Origin: Atrichornis clamosus
Lineage: Eukaryota; Chordata; Aves; Passeriformes; Menuridae
Length of the DNA: 64,000 nucleotides
Reading direction: 5' to 3'
NCBI GenBank assembly: GCA_013400975.1
Contig: WBMZ01011698.1
Location: 124,001-188,000 of the forward strand
How positions within the stretch are numbered: position 1 is the first letter of the stretch; every line of letters starts with the position of its first letter. The notes below the pieces were generated by a model. It worked only from the letters and a program-made list of their open reading frames with translations, was not told where the DNA came from and ran no database searches. The translations under genes were made by a program, and so were the position numbers. Of this stretch, positions 23,961 through 36,235 are shown piece by piece.

Positions 23961-24179
23961 TTAGGTTGAATATTAGGATAAATTTCCTCACTGAAGGAGT
24001 GTTTAAGCATTGGAACAAGCTGCCCAGGGAAGTTCTGGAACCACCATTCCCTGGAAGTGTTCAAAAAACAGGTAGAAATGACACTTCATTATATGGTTTA
24101 GTGGGCATGGGGGTATTCAGTCAAAGGATGGACATGACGATCTTGGAGGTCTTTTCCAGCTTTAATGAATGATTTTGTG
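23961..24179 (+). mobile_element. CR1 LINE fragment, type B
   Basis: 'ttaggttgaatattagg', 'gcattggaacaagctgccc', 'tggtttagtgggcatgggg' and 'gatcttggaggtcttttcc', ending in a decayed terminal repeat (aatgattttgtg). Confidence 0.92.
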
Positions 24180-27066
24180 TCCCTGGATTTGCTGCTGGCC
24201 TGGCACTGGAAGCTGCTCAGTCCCACCAGGCTGGGGCTGTACTCAAAGTGACCAAACCTCCCGCCTCGGCACATCTGTGCAGTGGGTGATGCCACCAACA
24301 CCTTTGGAACACATTTCTCAGGGCCTGAGGTGATGTTATCAGCTTGTTTAGGCTTATCTAGACGATCTGTGAGCTGTTTCACACTGATCTTTAATTGCAG
24401 TCTGCCTAAAACAGAGTCAGAAGTAGATAGACGCACGGATATTTGCCAGGATGGCTGTTGCAGTGCCCTGATCTCATGGACACTGGGTCTGGATTGGGGA
24501 GAAAAATTTTTCCTTCTCCCCTGGCTCACTGCTGAATCAAATAGGAGAAGGTGAGATGCTCTGATTTCCTTATCAAGGCAGCACAAGCCCAGGAGATGAC
24601 TTGACTCTTTTGCCCCTCAAGACAGAAGTCTACAGCATACAAACAGTTAATTGTAGAGGGATTGCAGCCAGCAGGAATTTCTTCCATCATCTTGAGCTTT
24701 CCTCTTGCCACTAGTTTTGTTCTTCTCCCTCTCTGGTTTTTAGTCACCCAGAGAAGAAGGCATTCACCCTTCACTGCTCAGAGATGAAGACTTTGGCAGA
24801 GGGGCTCTGTAAAAAATGTGAGTCCTCCTGGACCAGTTTTTGTTGGGAATTAGCTGGGCTTGGGATAAACAAGCAGCCTGGATACTTCAGAGTGGTGGAA
24901 AGAGCAAGATAAATGTGGCTGTTTCTGTCCCTCTGGGGAATAAATGAGCATTTTTCCTTCTCCAAGTGCACACTGGAGCAGATGCCTGTTCCTTTGAAGT
25001 CACTGCAAAGGCAGTGATTGACGTCAGTGGAGTCACTCCATCACCTCCTGGATGTGGGACTTTGGGAACAGAGCGTGGCTCAAGCTCTGACAGCTCCTTT
25101 CATCACCAGGTTGATTTAAGGCAGTGCATACACACACACACACACACACACGTGTGTGTATCCATGAAAGTAAAGGGAAAACAGAAAATGTGTTTTGATT
25201 ACTGAATCACTCAGTGGGATGTGCCATCAAATATGAAATCACATTCCTTTGTTCTGCATTCAGGATTCAAGCTGAGAGGAAAAACCACCTCTTTCGTGCT
25301 AATGTGGCTTTTAAATACATTGAGATGGACGTTTAAAGTGTGAACCTTCCCTTCCCTCTCTTCCATACTGTGAAGGAAACTGCCTCTGACACATCCCATG
25401 GCTTCTGCTGATCACTGAGGAGTGGTACGTGGGCCATCCATTAATTTCAATCCCTTCAGTTTTTCACCTGCATCAGAGGGGCCAAGTGATAATTAACATG
25501 CATTAAAGTGACTTGCAATAGCAGCATTAAATTAATTATAAACAGATTTTAAAAGGTGTTTGGCCTTTCTGATGGCACTGTCAACAGAAGTGCCAAGCAC
25601 TCGAGAAAGGCCAAAAGGGCAGGGAAGACACCAGGAACTGGTCGCACCTTCTCCTGTCACAGCCCTGACTCAGGGAATGGGATTAACCCTGGAAAGACTC
25701 AGGCACTTACTGCTGCCTAAGGAAAGAATGAGGAACACAGAGAGTTTGTCCTTTTTTTTTGGGTTCTCCAGTCCAAAAAACACACAGGAAATACCGGAGT
25801 GGCTCAGCCAGGAAGGCTGGGGGAGCTGGATGTACCAGGATATACGAGGGGAAGCTGGGAGGAGAAGGTGGGTCCAGACTCGAGGTGAAAGAAAATCTTG
25901 TTACTGCATGGAACTCCCTAAGGGTAGGGTGTAGAGAAGATGGATCCCAACTCTTGGGGATGCCAAAAATTAATTTGACTGTAAAAGCTGTCGGGTGACC
26001 TGAACTGCTTGGCCCTGCTTGCAACAGGGTTTTGGATGGGTTCCCTCAAAAGGTGATACCCAACCTAAATTAATCTGAAGTTTTATGTAGAGGATTCTAT
26101 CTGAACTTTTCACCAACAGCTTCCTCCAGAGCCAGTAAAAGCTGAATTTTGGACATAAAATCCACTGCCTGCACTGAATATTCCTCCATTTTTTGGGACT
26201 TTAGATGTTTGGCTCAAACAGAAGAAGAAAGACTACACTATAGACACCCAATGTTAAAAAAACCCTAATAATCCTCTATTTGCCTGTTTCTCCAGTCTCC
26301 CTACTTTCTCTCTACTATCCTTCATTTTTCTAGGGATTTCTTAGCAACCTCAATCTCTTTATTCTGTCCCACACTCCTTTAAACTTTAAAGACTTTAAAC
26401 AGAAGCATTTAAAACTTTCCTGTCCCAGTGTTAACACGTGTTTTGGTTTTGGGGTCCCAGGACGTGCACTCATGAAGATTACAAATTACTTTGTGCTGTT
26501 ACTGCTGTCTCCTAGAATGATTTCACCACAGCAATAGCTGGAACAGTTCATGTAAAAACATTTATTATCCATTTACTGCTATCACTCTGCTCCTGACATG
26601 ACTCTTTCTTCATCCATATGGATGGAGAAACTGTGTTCTCTCTGAGGGGACAGAAGGGAATAAAAATTCTGCTCTGAAACTCAATCCAGGATGTGCAAGT
26701 GAGGAGGAAAAAATGCCTCAAGTATGTTTTTTATCAGCCTAATCTTGGTGTGTTCTCCCAACAAATCATTTCAATCCATGAAGACATAACAGAGGAATGT
26801 TGACCTCATTTTCCTGCTGTTGAATATTTTGACATTTTTATTTAAACTTACAAGATAAGAAAATGGCATTAATTCAACTCTTCCTGCTGAGAAACTGAGG
26901 CACAGGTAAAGACTGGGATTCATCTGCACAATTTTGGGTTTCTGTAGCTTGGTTGTCTTCATTTGGCTAATTATCTTCATTCTCATTACAGTTAAAGACA
27001 ATCTAAATCAACAACCTGAGAGGAGTTTAGGTTGTGAATCACCTGACAGTGCACGGATGAGATAAA
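24180..27066. other. Single-copy DNA, no gene seen
   Basis: About 2.9 kb with no CR1. It holds the CA/GT tract at 25124-25161. A 162-codon minus-strand frame (24098-24586) begins in single-copy sequence and ends inside the preceding CR1, so it is unlikely to be a gene. Confidence 0.45.
25124..25161. repeat. (CA)n joined to (GT)n, alternating Pu/Py
   Basis: About eleven CA units pass directly into four GT units through a central ACGT. The 38 bases alternate purine and pyrimidine without a break, and the junction is self-complementary. This is a Z-DNA or small cruciform candidate. Confidence 0.9.
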
Positions 27067-27121
27067 TCATAGAATCATGGAATGGTTTGGGTTGGAAAAG
27101 ACCTTAAAATTCACTTAGTTC
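27067..27121 (-). mobile_element. CR1 LINE 3' stub, type A, 55 bp
   Basis: 'tcatagaatcatggaatgg' then 'tttgggttggaaaagacctt'. Only the 3' tip survives, but it is clear. Confidence 0.82.
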
Positions 27122-27365
27122 TCTACAGTCTGAGTGTGATTCTCTTGCCTTGGCATCAGAATTTATTGAAATTTTAGTCAGCCAATCCATACATCCACAT
27201 TTTGCTGATCAACAGGACTGAGAGCCAAGAGGATTCCCTCCTACAGCCCATGAAGGACACTTTGGGACATCTAAAAGAGTGCCAGGACCCAAAGATCAGG
27301 CCAAATAAGTGACTCAACACACACTTCTGCAATGAGGGTAGAGAGGCCTGGGACAGCAGCTCAAA

Positions 27366-27546
27366 TCATGGACTTACAGGATTGTTAAGGTTGGAAAATT
27401 CACCAAATTCACCAAATCCAATTGCCAACACCACCATGTTCACCACTAAACCCTGTCTTCAGGGGCCACATCCACACACCTTCTGAACACTTCCAGGGAT
27501 GGTGACTCCTCCACTTCTCTGGGAAGCCTTTCCCAGTGCTTGGCAA
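27366..27546 (-). mobile_element. CR1 LINE fragment, type B
   Basis: Decayed 3' end (tcatggacttacaggattg), then 'aacaccaccatgttcacc', 'ggggccacatccacac' and 'cttccagggatggtgactcc'. A short local duplication (ttcaccaaattcaccaaat) lies near the start. Confidence 0.88.
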
Positions 27547-27777
27547 TGTATATTAAAACTCCCAGATTTTAGTACCCTGAATAACTTTCCCAAGGTTAAC
27601 TCCAGTACCTAAAAATACTGCAACCACATCTTCCAGCTCTGAGGGTAATGTGTTATTCCCTGTCCCCTGTGATACTTGACAGGGCTCTGAAAAGACAGGA
27701 AAACACCTGGAAAAGGAATTGCCAATCCCTAAGTCACTCATTACCATAATGGATTAAGGAAGTCCTCAAAAAGCAGA

Positions 27778-28126
27778 AAAGGAAGATCAGGGGAGACCTT
27801 GTCACTCTCTATAACCACCTGAAAGGAGGTTGTAGCCAGGTGAAGGTCAGCCTCTTTTCTCAGGAAAAAATAGGACAGGGGGAAATGGCCTTGAGCTGTG
27901 CCGGGGCAGGTCCAGGTTGGATATTAGGAAAAATTTCTTCACTGAAAGGATGGTTAAGCATTGGAATGGAATGACCAGGGAAACGGTGGAGTCATTGTGC
28001 CTCAAGTGCTCAAAAATGAGTAGACATGGAGTTGGGGGTATGGTTTGGTCGGTGTGGTGGTACTGGGTCAAAGGTTGGACCTGATGATCTTGGAGGTCTT
28101 TTCCAAGATGAATGATCCTATGAAAA
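27778..28126 (+). mobile_element. CR1 LINE fragment, type B, 349 bp
   Basis: 'ggggagaccttgtcactctc', 'taaccacctgaaaggaggtt', 'ggttggatattaggaaaaat' and 'gatcttggaggtcttttcca', ending 'aatgatcctatgaaa'. Confidence 0.94.
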
Positions 28127-29288
28127 CAGAACTGCTCCACAGCCTCCAGCTCCCTGGCAGGCTGTCACTCCGTGTGTGGTGTCGAGGCTGCGAGCACCAG
28201 GCACTTGGATGTCTGTTTATTTGTATTATTTATTAAGCAAATGATTTCTGTGCCCAGCATCTGGAAACGCTCCATAAATTAAACACAGTAGAGTCTTAAA
28301 TTTAACTGCTATTCACAGGCAAATGTCCCTCAGCCCTCCCTGCACTGCCACAACAAACTTCTGTAAATAACAGCCAGAGCTTGCTGTCAGTGCCAAAAGA
28401 CAGATGCTCTGCAGAGCAAATCCAGCCTCCTGCCATCTTCTGGGGGAGAACTGGCAGGAGCCCTTGACACCAAAAACTCAGCCCTGCACCTCCAGGAAAA
28501 GCTTTCTAATGAGGAGAGTGGAGCACAGGAAGAGCAGATCCTCTTATATTTGGGGATTTTCAGATGACCTCTAAAGACAATTCCATCAGCCTCCATCTTC
28601 CAAATGGGTTTGAGCAAGGCTCCAAGAGGGAACTTTACAGAGAGGGGCATTTTCCTAAGGAACTAAAATCTGTCATGACCTGCAGCACAAAATATAAATC
28701 CACACATCGGGTCTGTTTGGGTTCCAGGTTCAGCCTAAATTTCAGGCTCATCCACGATGCACCAGCATTGAAGGACTTAACAAATCAGAGCCCAGGTGCT
28801 TTCCAGGAAGGGGAGAGCTTCGATATTCTTCAGTCCTACAACATGAACTCTAGTTCATCTATATGGTCCATATGGGAGTCAAGCAGGCTGCAGTTCATCC
28901 CAAGACACGCTTTGTAAGAGTTCAAGGGATGTTCCCAAAGTCCTGGGATATTATACATTTCTTATTTGGTTGGTTGGATTTTGTGCCTTCATAAGATCAC
29001 ACTGTCTTAGATTACTCCAGGGTGTGACACAGGTGAAGGAAATTTGTACCTCATTACTCTGTTGTTCAAGAAAAACAGGTTTATCATAAAGCCTCTCCGT
29101 GTCAGGGGAGACCAGAGCTGGTAATTTTTAATAGAAGAAGCCAGAAATAATCTCCGAGCTTTTTATGCTGGAGTCTCATCAGCCCCCTGCCATGGCAAAG
29201 CCAAAAAGAGGTGTTGGCTGGAGACCTGGATCTAGTGACTCCAGGCTTTGTGGGACAGGAAATCTGGGACAGAATTAGGGCACTCCCA
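28127..29288. other. Single-copy DNA, no gene seen
   Basis: About 1.2 kb without recognised features. Confidence 0.4.
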
Positions 29289-29468
29289 TCATAGGATCAT
29301 AGAATGGTTCGGGATGGAAGGGTTTGAAAAAACCAATCTCATTCCAACCCCCATGGCAAGGGCAGGGATGCCCTGGATCAGGTTGTTCAAAACCCCCTCT
29401 AACCTGGCCTTGAACACTTCCAGGGATGGGACATCCACAGCTTCTCTGGGGAATCTGTGCCTCACCAG
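29289..29468 (-). mobile_element. CR1 LINE fragment, type A, left arm of inverted pair
   Basis: Inverted 3' end 'tcataggatcatagaatgg', then 'tctaacctggccttgaac' and 'atccacagcttctctgggg'. Its 5' side faces the opposite-strand copy 21 bp away. Confidence 0.9.
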
Positions 29469-29489
29469 GCAATAAACACTAATAATCCA

Positions 29490-29710
29490 GGACAAGGGGG
29501 AATGGTTTGAAATGGAAAGAGTACATTTAGATTAATATAAGGAAAAAATTCTTTACTGTGGAGGTGGTGAGGCCTGGCACAGGTTTCCCAGAGAAGCTGT
29601 GGATCTGCAATTCAGATTCTGGAGCCCAGTCTAGTGAAAGGTGTCGGAACGAGATGATCTTGAAGGTCCCGTTCCAACCCAAGTCATTCCACGATTCTGT
29701 GATTCTGTGG
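29490..29710 (+). mobile_element. CR1 LINE fragment, type A, right arm of inverted pair
   Basis: 'gcacaggtttcccagagaag' through 'gatgatcttgaaggtcccg' to a clean terminal repeat ending ATTCTGTGATTCTGTGG. It pairs by complement with the copy just upstream. Confidence 0.92.
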
Positions 29711-31050
29711 CCTTTGCTCTGTCCTTCTCCCAGTCTCACCTTCTCCTAAACTGGGATTGCTGTGGCGCATCCCCATCCCACTGCCCGTCCTCTCCTTCCA
29801 GGCAGAACCCCAGGGAGGCACTGCTCATTCCTGTGCTCATTAAGCTCAGGTATAGCTCAATGGGCTCAGTAATTAACGACCCTCTGAGGAACCAGGGCTG
29901 CAGTCAGGCTGAGGCTTCCTCTCAGTGCAGGAGCAGCAGGGCTTGAAGCAAGAGGACTTGTAATTAACGTCCTCTACAATATGCAAATGAGATTTCCTTG
30001 CCCTTAGACCAAAGGCAACGAAATTAGTCAAACAAAAAGGGAAGAAGAACAGGAGACAATGTTTAAATTAGAGAACAGAGGGAGGATGATGCTTTTATTC
30101 CATAGTAATTTAGATTACAAATCCACTCTCCCCTGGACCAGTGAGCATTTCTGTCTGCTCAGATGCCTAATTTGTGTTTGGCTCAAAGGAGAAAGTTATT
30201 TTGTTTAACTTTTTCTTTTTTTTCTTTTCCTCTAAGACTCAGAAAGCCTGGAACAGAAACAGCTCTGGGAAGGAACAGCCAGGAAAGCAAAGCAAGACAA
30301 CACAGCAGCAATCAGTGAGGTGATCTCTGAGAGCAAACAGGAGCTTCTGGGATTCTCTCAATTAGGTGGTTTGGGGAAAATCTTTGAGCAGGGGCAAAAA
30401 AAAAAGCATTTTGCAACTTGAATAAATTCTCTTTTCTCCTTGCAGGAGGATGGAGAATGGGGTAAGTGATTCTATGAGTAGGAAATGTAAAAGGTGGTTG
30501 TGTATTAGAGCCACTGAAAAGGGAGAGAGGACATTTAGAGATACTCACAGGGATAAAAGAAGGCAGAAAATAGAAAGACCAGGATGTGATGAACACACAG
30601 TGGGATCCTTGAAGACTGAAGACTCTCTCACTTCTTTGTGTTCCCTCATCACTGGTTTCATCCTTCACGACTTCAGGAGCCTCTCTCGCAGCTTCAGGGT
30701 TAATCTCTCCCCTCACACTCAACTGCAAAACACTGGAGAACCACAGACCTGCAAATCCATCTCACATTCACCCATTTTTTTGTCCATCTACTGAGTTTAG
30801 TCAACAGCTCAGTAAAAAACAGCATAACCCTGTGCTAAAACTTCAGAAACCTCAGGCAGGTAGGTCAGGATGCTCTGGTCCATTGAGATGGGTTCCACCT
30901 GGTGAGATGTTGACATATTCCTCCAAATGAATGGCTAGAGGTGAGTGAGATTTTCTGGACTAGGGAAGATGAATCTAAAATGGTTAATAAACTATGAGTT
31001 GTAGGTGGTTTTAGTTCCTTATGGTCTGTCTCTAATGCACAGTGCAGGAA
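29711..31050. other. Single-copy DNA, no gene seen
   Basis: About 1.3 kb. An octamer-type motif (ATGCAAAT) is at 29981-29988. A 16-bp stretch near 30447-30462 is flanked by perfect-looking splice consensus, which I take as chance. Confidence 0.4.
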
Positions 31051-31200
31051 CATAGAAACATGGAATCCTAGAACAATTTAGGCTGGAAAAGACCTCAAAG
31101 ATCATCCAGGACAACCCTCAGCCACTCCTGGTGCTCCAGCCCCTTCCCAGCTCCATTCCTTTCCCTGGACACCCTTCAGCCCCCCAGTGCCTTTCCTGCC
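31051..31200 (-). mobile_element. CR1 LINE fragment, internally deleted
   Basis: 3' end (catagaaacatggaatcct, then tttaggctggaaaagacc) joins directly to sequence normally several hundred bases upstream (ttccctggacacccttcagc). The middle of the UTR is missing. Confidence 0.75.
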
Positions 31201-33142
31201 AGGAGGAGCCCACATCCCACACTTGGGGGATGTGTTCCAGGGTCACATTTTACCTATCAGAGAACACTCCTGGTTTCTCCCTCTGATTTTGTAAAACAGG
31301 TCCTTAAGTTCCTCTCAGGAAATTTTCTCTTTTCTTTGGCACTTCTGGGTGATGCCCCTGTTCAGACAACTCAGTTTTCCTCCCAGCCAGGAGGAAGGAC
31401 AGACTGCTGAACAGAGCTGGGGTTGAATATAATTGGCTTTATCGAGCTAACCCAATGCATGATCTTCCTCAAATCACTTGCCCGCTCCATAGCACTGGTT
31501 TTCTTTCCTATCTCCCCCTGGAGTTACTGCTGAGGTTGTAATTCTTTCAGGGGAGGAAATCAGCGCACTTTTTTTCCTGGCCTTTTAAATTTTCTTATTT
31601 AATTCCACATCCGCGTTTCCCTGGGGCCAATTTCTTTGGTGTGTTCCAGAGGATTTCTCTCCAGCCGAGTCACTGTGCCCACCTTGCCCACTAGATGTCA
31701 TGAAACGATGAGCTCTCAGAGCAGTGGGCAAAAGGGACTTTTCAGCTGTTTTGCAGCAAATTGCTGGAGTTCCTCCCTGGCCATCTGCTTTTTTTGGAGG
31801 TAGCCCACGCAGTTGGGAGCTGTGAGCAAAAGCATCAGCTGCCGCGAGCACCGTCCTATTTTCAGCCCCGAGGAATCACGACTGCTGGCTGTGCTGCCAG
31901 GAACAGCAGCCCTTGGCATTTGCTGTGGGGTGGTGAGCAGAAAACCCAGAGGGAGAAGGGTTTGGATTCAGCATGACCCACCATTAAACGTGGACAGCTC
32001 TGCAGCTCTCTCAAGTCCTCCTCTCTGCTGCAGGGATAAATTTGTTCCCTCCATTTTCGAGCTGCTGGAAGGAGTAGGTGTGCTGGAAGGAGCTGTGCTT
32101 GGGATTGGTGAAGACATCTTCCTGGAGAGGCACTTGGAGAGAAGAAATATTAAGTTTACAGGCTGGAGATGTGACTCATCAAGAGATGCAGGCTCTACAC
32201 AGCTTCCTATGCAGAGGTCTTCAGAGCCTAAGTACTCCTTAATAGCTTTTGGGTGCTTTCCTTATTTTCCAGAACTGTCCTTTCATTTTTCTTTCATTCT
32301 TCATGTGATTAGTTATCATTTTTCTCTTCTATTTTAAAGAACTCTCTTCCCATCTGACAGGGTTCAAGTGTGCAGGGGATATTTTTCATTAGTCGCTTGA
32401 CTGAAGAAAAAGTGATGGTTAATGAAAGTGGTTGCTTATTTCCACATGTTTTACTTCTTTCCTGGAGAAGGAAAGGAGAGGGAGAGGCTTTCAGCTCCTT
32501 GGCTTTCAGCTGAGGGGTTTCCAAGATGGAGTTAATCAAAGAGGTAACCTTAGCTAAGGTGAAAGCGAACTTTGCGAAGATTTGGACATCACCCCACTAA
32601 CTTCAGGGACAGCTTGCCAAGGGACAGCCTGTCACCACAGCAGGACACCTTTGTCCCTCTCCCTCACACACAACACTGCACCAGGCAACCTTGCTCCCGT
32701 GGACAAGGTTGGGAAGATCTTTCCTCCTGAAGCTCCATGTGAAGGTGCCACGTGAGTGAGAAAGCAAGAACATCTTTCCAGAGCCTCGTGTTAACAGTTC
32801 AGCAAATGCAGGGTTTTTCTGAGCCAACAGCTTGTCAGACCCGAATAAGACTTCCACATTTCCATCACTAGATGTTTTGCAAAGGTTTTTTTTCCTGCCA
32901 ACCTCTCCCCGTTGGTTTTCTGGCCTAGTTTGTGAGTTTGATCAGGCCAGACAAGTCCCAGGAGGTGTCAGGGATGTGAGTCCATGGTTTGAGGGTGAAA
33001 AGGAGGGTGAGACTTTGTCCACATGGATCAAATCTCTTTTAAGACATTTTGATTCTGGGATTAAGAACAAAAGCCAGCTCATTTTACTTGGTCTTCTAGA
33101 CCTGGGCCTGCAGTTGTAGAGATTCAGCAGCAGAGGAATTGC
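31201..33142. other. Single-copy DNA with a weak coding candidate
   Basis: About 1.9 kb. A plus-strand frame of 174 codons (31813-32337) includes a stretch after a good acceptor-like site (ctctctgctgcag, ending 32034), but I found no matching donor or known domain. The first 50 bases may still be CR1. Confidence 0.35.
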
Positions 33143-33595
33143 AGAGTGGAGAACAGAGGAGGGCAACAAAGATGATGAAGGGACTGGAGCATCTTTCTTA
33201 TGAGGTCAGGCTGAGAGCGCTGGACATATTCAGACTCAAAAAGAGGTGACTGAGAGGGGACCTTATCAATGTTTTTAAGTATCTGCAGGGAGGGGCAGAG
33301 CATGGACCAGGCTCTGCTCCGTGGGGCCCAGCAATGGGACGAGAGGAATGGGCAGGAATTGATGCCCAGGAAGTTCCACCTGGATGTGAGGAAGAACTTC
33401 TGTCCTGTGCAGTGACTGAGCCCTGAACAGATTGCCCAGAGAGGGTGTGGAGTCTCCCTCCCTGGAGATATTCCAGAACTGTCTGGACACAACCCTGTGC
33501 CCTGTGCTCTGGGGTGGCCCTGCTGGAGCAGGGAGGTGGGACCCGATGACCCCACTGTGGTCCCTTCCAGCCTGACCCATTCCATGATTCTGTGA
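33143..33595 (+). mobile_element. CR1 LINE fragment, type D, 453 bp
   Basis: Runs from 'gagaacagaggagggcaac' to 'cctgacccattccatgattc'. Bases 33282-33358 are the exact reverse complement of 818-894, 77 bases without a difference. Minus-strand open frames of up to 189 codons here are CR1 shadows. Confidence 0.95.
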
Positions 33596-33802
33596 GAAGA
33601 GACACGCGTTCTCAGGCTCCAAGTGCCCTGCTGTGTGCCGGGGAAGTCACTGCAAAGCCCCACTTCCTGACAGGTCAGCAAAACCTGGGACAAATCTGGG
33701 GAAGGTCAAAGTCTGATCTTCATGAGGAAACACCTGAAGCCCCTGTTCCCCTACCTGGGAGTAGCCTGGGAGTCCTCTCCAGAGAGATCCTGCCTTGCCT
33801 TG

Positions 33803-33968
33803 TCGGGGGAAGCTGTGACAGCCTCATCCCTGGAAGTGTTCCAGGCCAGTTGGATGGGGCTTGGAGCAACCTGGGAGAGTAGAAGATGTCCCTGCCCGTG
33901 GCAGGGGGTTGGAACAAGAGGATCTTTAAGGTTTCTTCCAACCCAAACCATTCCATGATTCTGTGATC
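33803..33968 (+). mobile_element. CR1 LINE 3' fragment, type A
   Basis: 'catccctggaagtgttccag', 'tggatggggcttggagcaac', 'tgtccctgcccgtggcaggg' and 'tccaacccaaaccattccat', ending ATTCTGTGAT. Confidence 0.94.
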
Positions 33969-34688
33969 CCTGCGGAGTGACAGAACCACTGGGAAGCAAG
34001 AGCTGCTCGGCAGTGGCTGTGATTATTTGGGGTGAGCATCCTCAGGAGTGTGGATGAGCCCATTCGCCCCTAAAGCAGCAGCACCCTGTGCGTGTCCCAC
34101 CTGTCCTGCACCCACCCCTGCGCTCCCTGCTCCCCTCCTCGTCCTTCCCGGGCCGATTTCCTCTGGTTTTGTCTGCTTTGGAGCCAGGAGAGGGCAGCAA
34201 TGCTCACGGACAGACACAGTCCCTCTGCTGTCCCCGCTCCTCTCCGGGCGTCTGGCGGTGACATCCCGCATCTCGGTCACGTCGGGATGGGCAGCACCGC
34301 ACACAGGCGCCTCTGGCACTTCTGCCTCCGGTAAATCCACGTGCAAATCTTTTTTTATTCTCCTCCGCAGCTTGGTTTGCTCAGGGCTGCGATTTAAAGA
34401 CCCTGCCCAACATCACAGGCTGTGGCCAAGCAGCCTCTCCCCTGTTTTCTCATGTAGATGAGACTCTGGATACTTTTAAGCAAGTGATTTTGGCTTAATT
34501 GCACCCTTTGGTGAACACTTAAAGCCCTCCATGGTTTAGAAAATTAAAGAAATGAACCCCCTTTCTCCCCTCAGCCTCAAGTAATGAATGAAAAAATAAA
34601 AGAGGTTTCTGAAATAAAGGGTTTCACTTAATAAGCATTGATTAGAGTCACTTATCTCTGCCAAGCAGTGGGAGCATGAGTTGAATGT
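33969..34688. other. Single-copy DNA containing the CpG-rich patch
   Basis: About 720 bp between plus-strand CR1 copies. The CpG-rich part is listed separately and the remainder is AT-rich. Confidence 0.5.
34064..34350. promoter_or_regulatory. CpG-rich patch, possible orphan CpG island
   Basis: I count 19 CpG dinucleotides in about 287 bp, far denser than neighbouring single-copy sequence, with high GC. Both strands are open (107 codons minus, 34023-34346; 137 codons plus, 34048-34461), as GC-rich DNA often is. It could be an unmethylated promoter, an exon, or an old GC-rich insertion. No TATA box or known exon was recognised. Confidence 0.4.
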
Positions 34689-34972
34689 GGACACGACAGA
34701 AAGGTTTCACCTCGATATAAGAAAGATTTTAATTTTTTTCTTTTTTTACAGCAAGAACAATCACTCAAACAACCTTAGCAGGGATGTGGTGAAATCCCCA
34801 GTGCTGAAGGTTTTCAAGCCCCATCCCTGGAAGTGTTTAAGGCCAGGCTGGAAGGGGCCTTTGAAGGGGCCCTGAGCAACCTGATCTAGTGGAAGGTGTC
34901 CCAGCCCACGGGGATTGGGATAGATAACCTTTAAGGTCCCTTCCGAACCAAACCATTCCATGAATCCATGAA
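34689..34972 (+). mobile_element. CR1 LINE fragment, type A
   Basis: 'tttcacctcgatataagaaag' through a T-rich insertion ('aatttttttctttttttac'), then 'gccccatccctggaagtg' and 'aaccattccatgaatccatga'. The T-rich run replaces the usual 'aaattcttc' block. Confidence 0.9.
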
Positions 34973-36235
34973 GAACTGGACAAGATGTTAGACAATCTCA
35001 TCAAGGATCCCTTCTCACGTGGGACATGAGAGCTAGGACCTCTCCCCTCCAGATTAAAGACCGCACTTGCTGGACATGGGATGAGGACATAAGACCCTGG
35101 AGATGTCCCCTGAATGAGTGACCTTTTGTGAAGGAGATGTCCCCAGGGTGTTTGACCTTGGAGTGTGGCTCTGCCCTTGCTTTTAGCAGCTGGTGGCTGC
35201 CCCAATCCTCCAAAATCTTCTGAGTCCCTGACTCATCTGCCAGGATGAGCAAAAGAGACTTTCCTGCCCCTTCTCCTTTCTCAAGCCAGGATGAGCCACA
35301 GCCTCGTTCGTTTTAATGATGGAGCAAGACAGATCCACAGGCATAAAACCTGAGCTGTGGAGCTGTGCCAATCCAAAGGCAGACAAGGTGAGAGGGAAAT
35401 GGCAAATGCCTCATTGATTTCAAAGCTGCTACACGATCCTGCCTGGGAGGTTGTGAAGCTGTTAAAAAAAAAAAGCCTTAAAAGGACGCAGTGTTGATGG
35501 GAAGTTGGCAGGTTGCTTTGTGCAGGCTGTTTATTCTCATACAATGCAATCCAAATGCAGAATGTTTACCCAATGGAAACCCCTTGGCATTGTAATTCCT
35601 ACTCTGAGCCTCACACAGCTCATTCCTGACCAGCTGGAGCTCTGCAAAACACCTTTCTTAGTCACTGGTGTCCACCCACATCCAGATGCCACCAGTGCTG
35701 AAGGAGCTCAAGGAACAGGGGCTGATCAGAAAACCTTTTAAGTCACCACTGAAGGCCCCTGACCTGCCCTCCTTCCCTTTTTCTCCATTTCTGCCTCTAA
35801 AATCATAAAAGGCAGGAGGTACATTGGTTTGGTGGCAGGTTAATAATTCCCTGGTGTTTGATGCCCTTCTCTGCCACTGATGTCTCCCATGGAAAAAGGG
35901 TCCTGTCATTAGAGCCACATCCCTGTGATGGGCAGTGATACCCAGGGCTTTGCATCCATCAGAAGCACGAGGCTGTGAGTTTGTAGTGCCAAGCTGGAGC
36001 AAATCTCCTCTGTCTCTCAACACGGCCCATTAGCCAGGGCCCAAGACTAACGAGTTTCCATCAGCCAGGAACGTGGGCAGAAGCAGCTGATAATTATAGA
36101 CATCCTGGAACCATTCCCTTACAGGCTCAGGAAATTCTTCAGCAGGATCAAGTTAATAAGGATGCTGAAGTGCTCCTCTGTAATGGTACAGTTATAATAG
36201 TTTAATGGAAAATTCTCCAAAATGGGGGGATTTTA
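34973..36235. other. Single-copy DNA, no gene seen
   Basis: About 1.3 kb. The 121- and 122-codon minus-strand frames lack recognisable domains. Confidence 0.4.

Noticed and set aside
26886..26940. MIR-like 'gaaactgaggcacagg'
   Set aside because: Too short to separate from chance; neighbouring MIR blocks are missing.
30447..30462. Micro-exon between ttgcag and gtaagt
   Set aside because: Splice consensus this short occurs by chance, and no neighbouring exon was found.
32035..32160. Possible exon after a good acceptor
   Set aside because: No donor, domain or partner exon could be identified.
33124..33693. 189-codon minus-strand frame
   Set aside because: Antisense reading of CR1 non-coding sequence.
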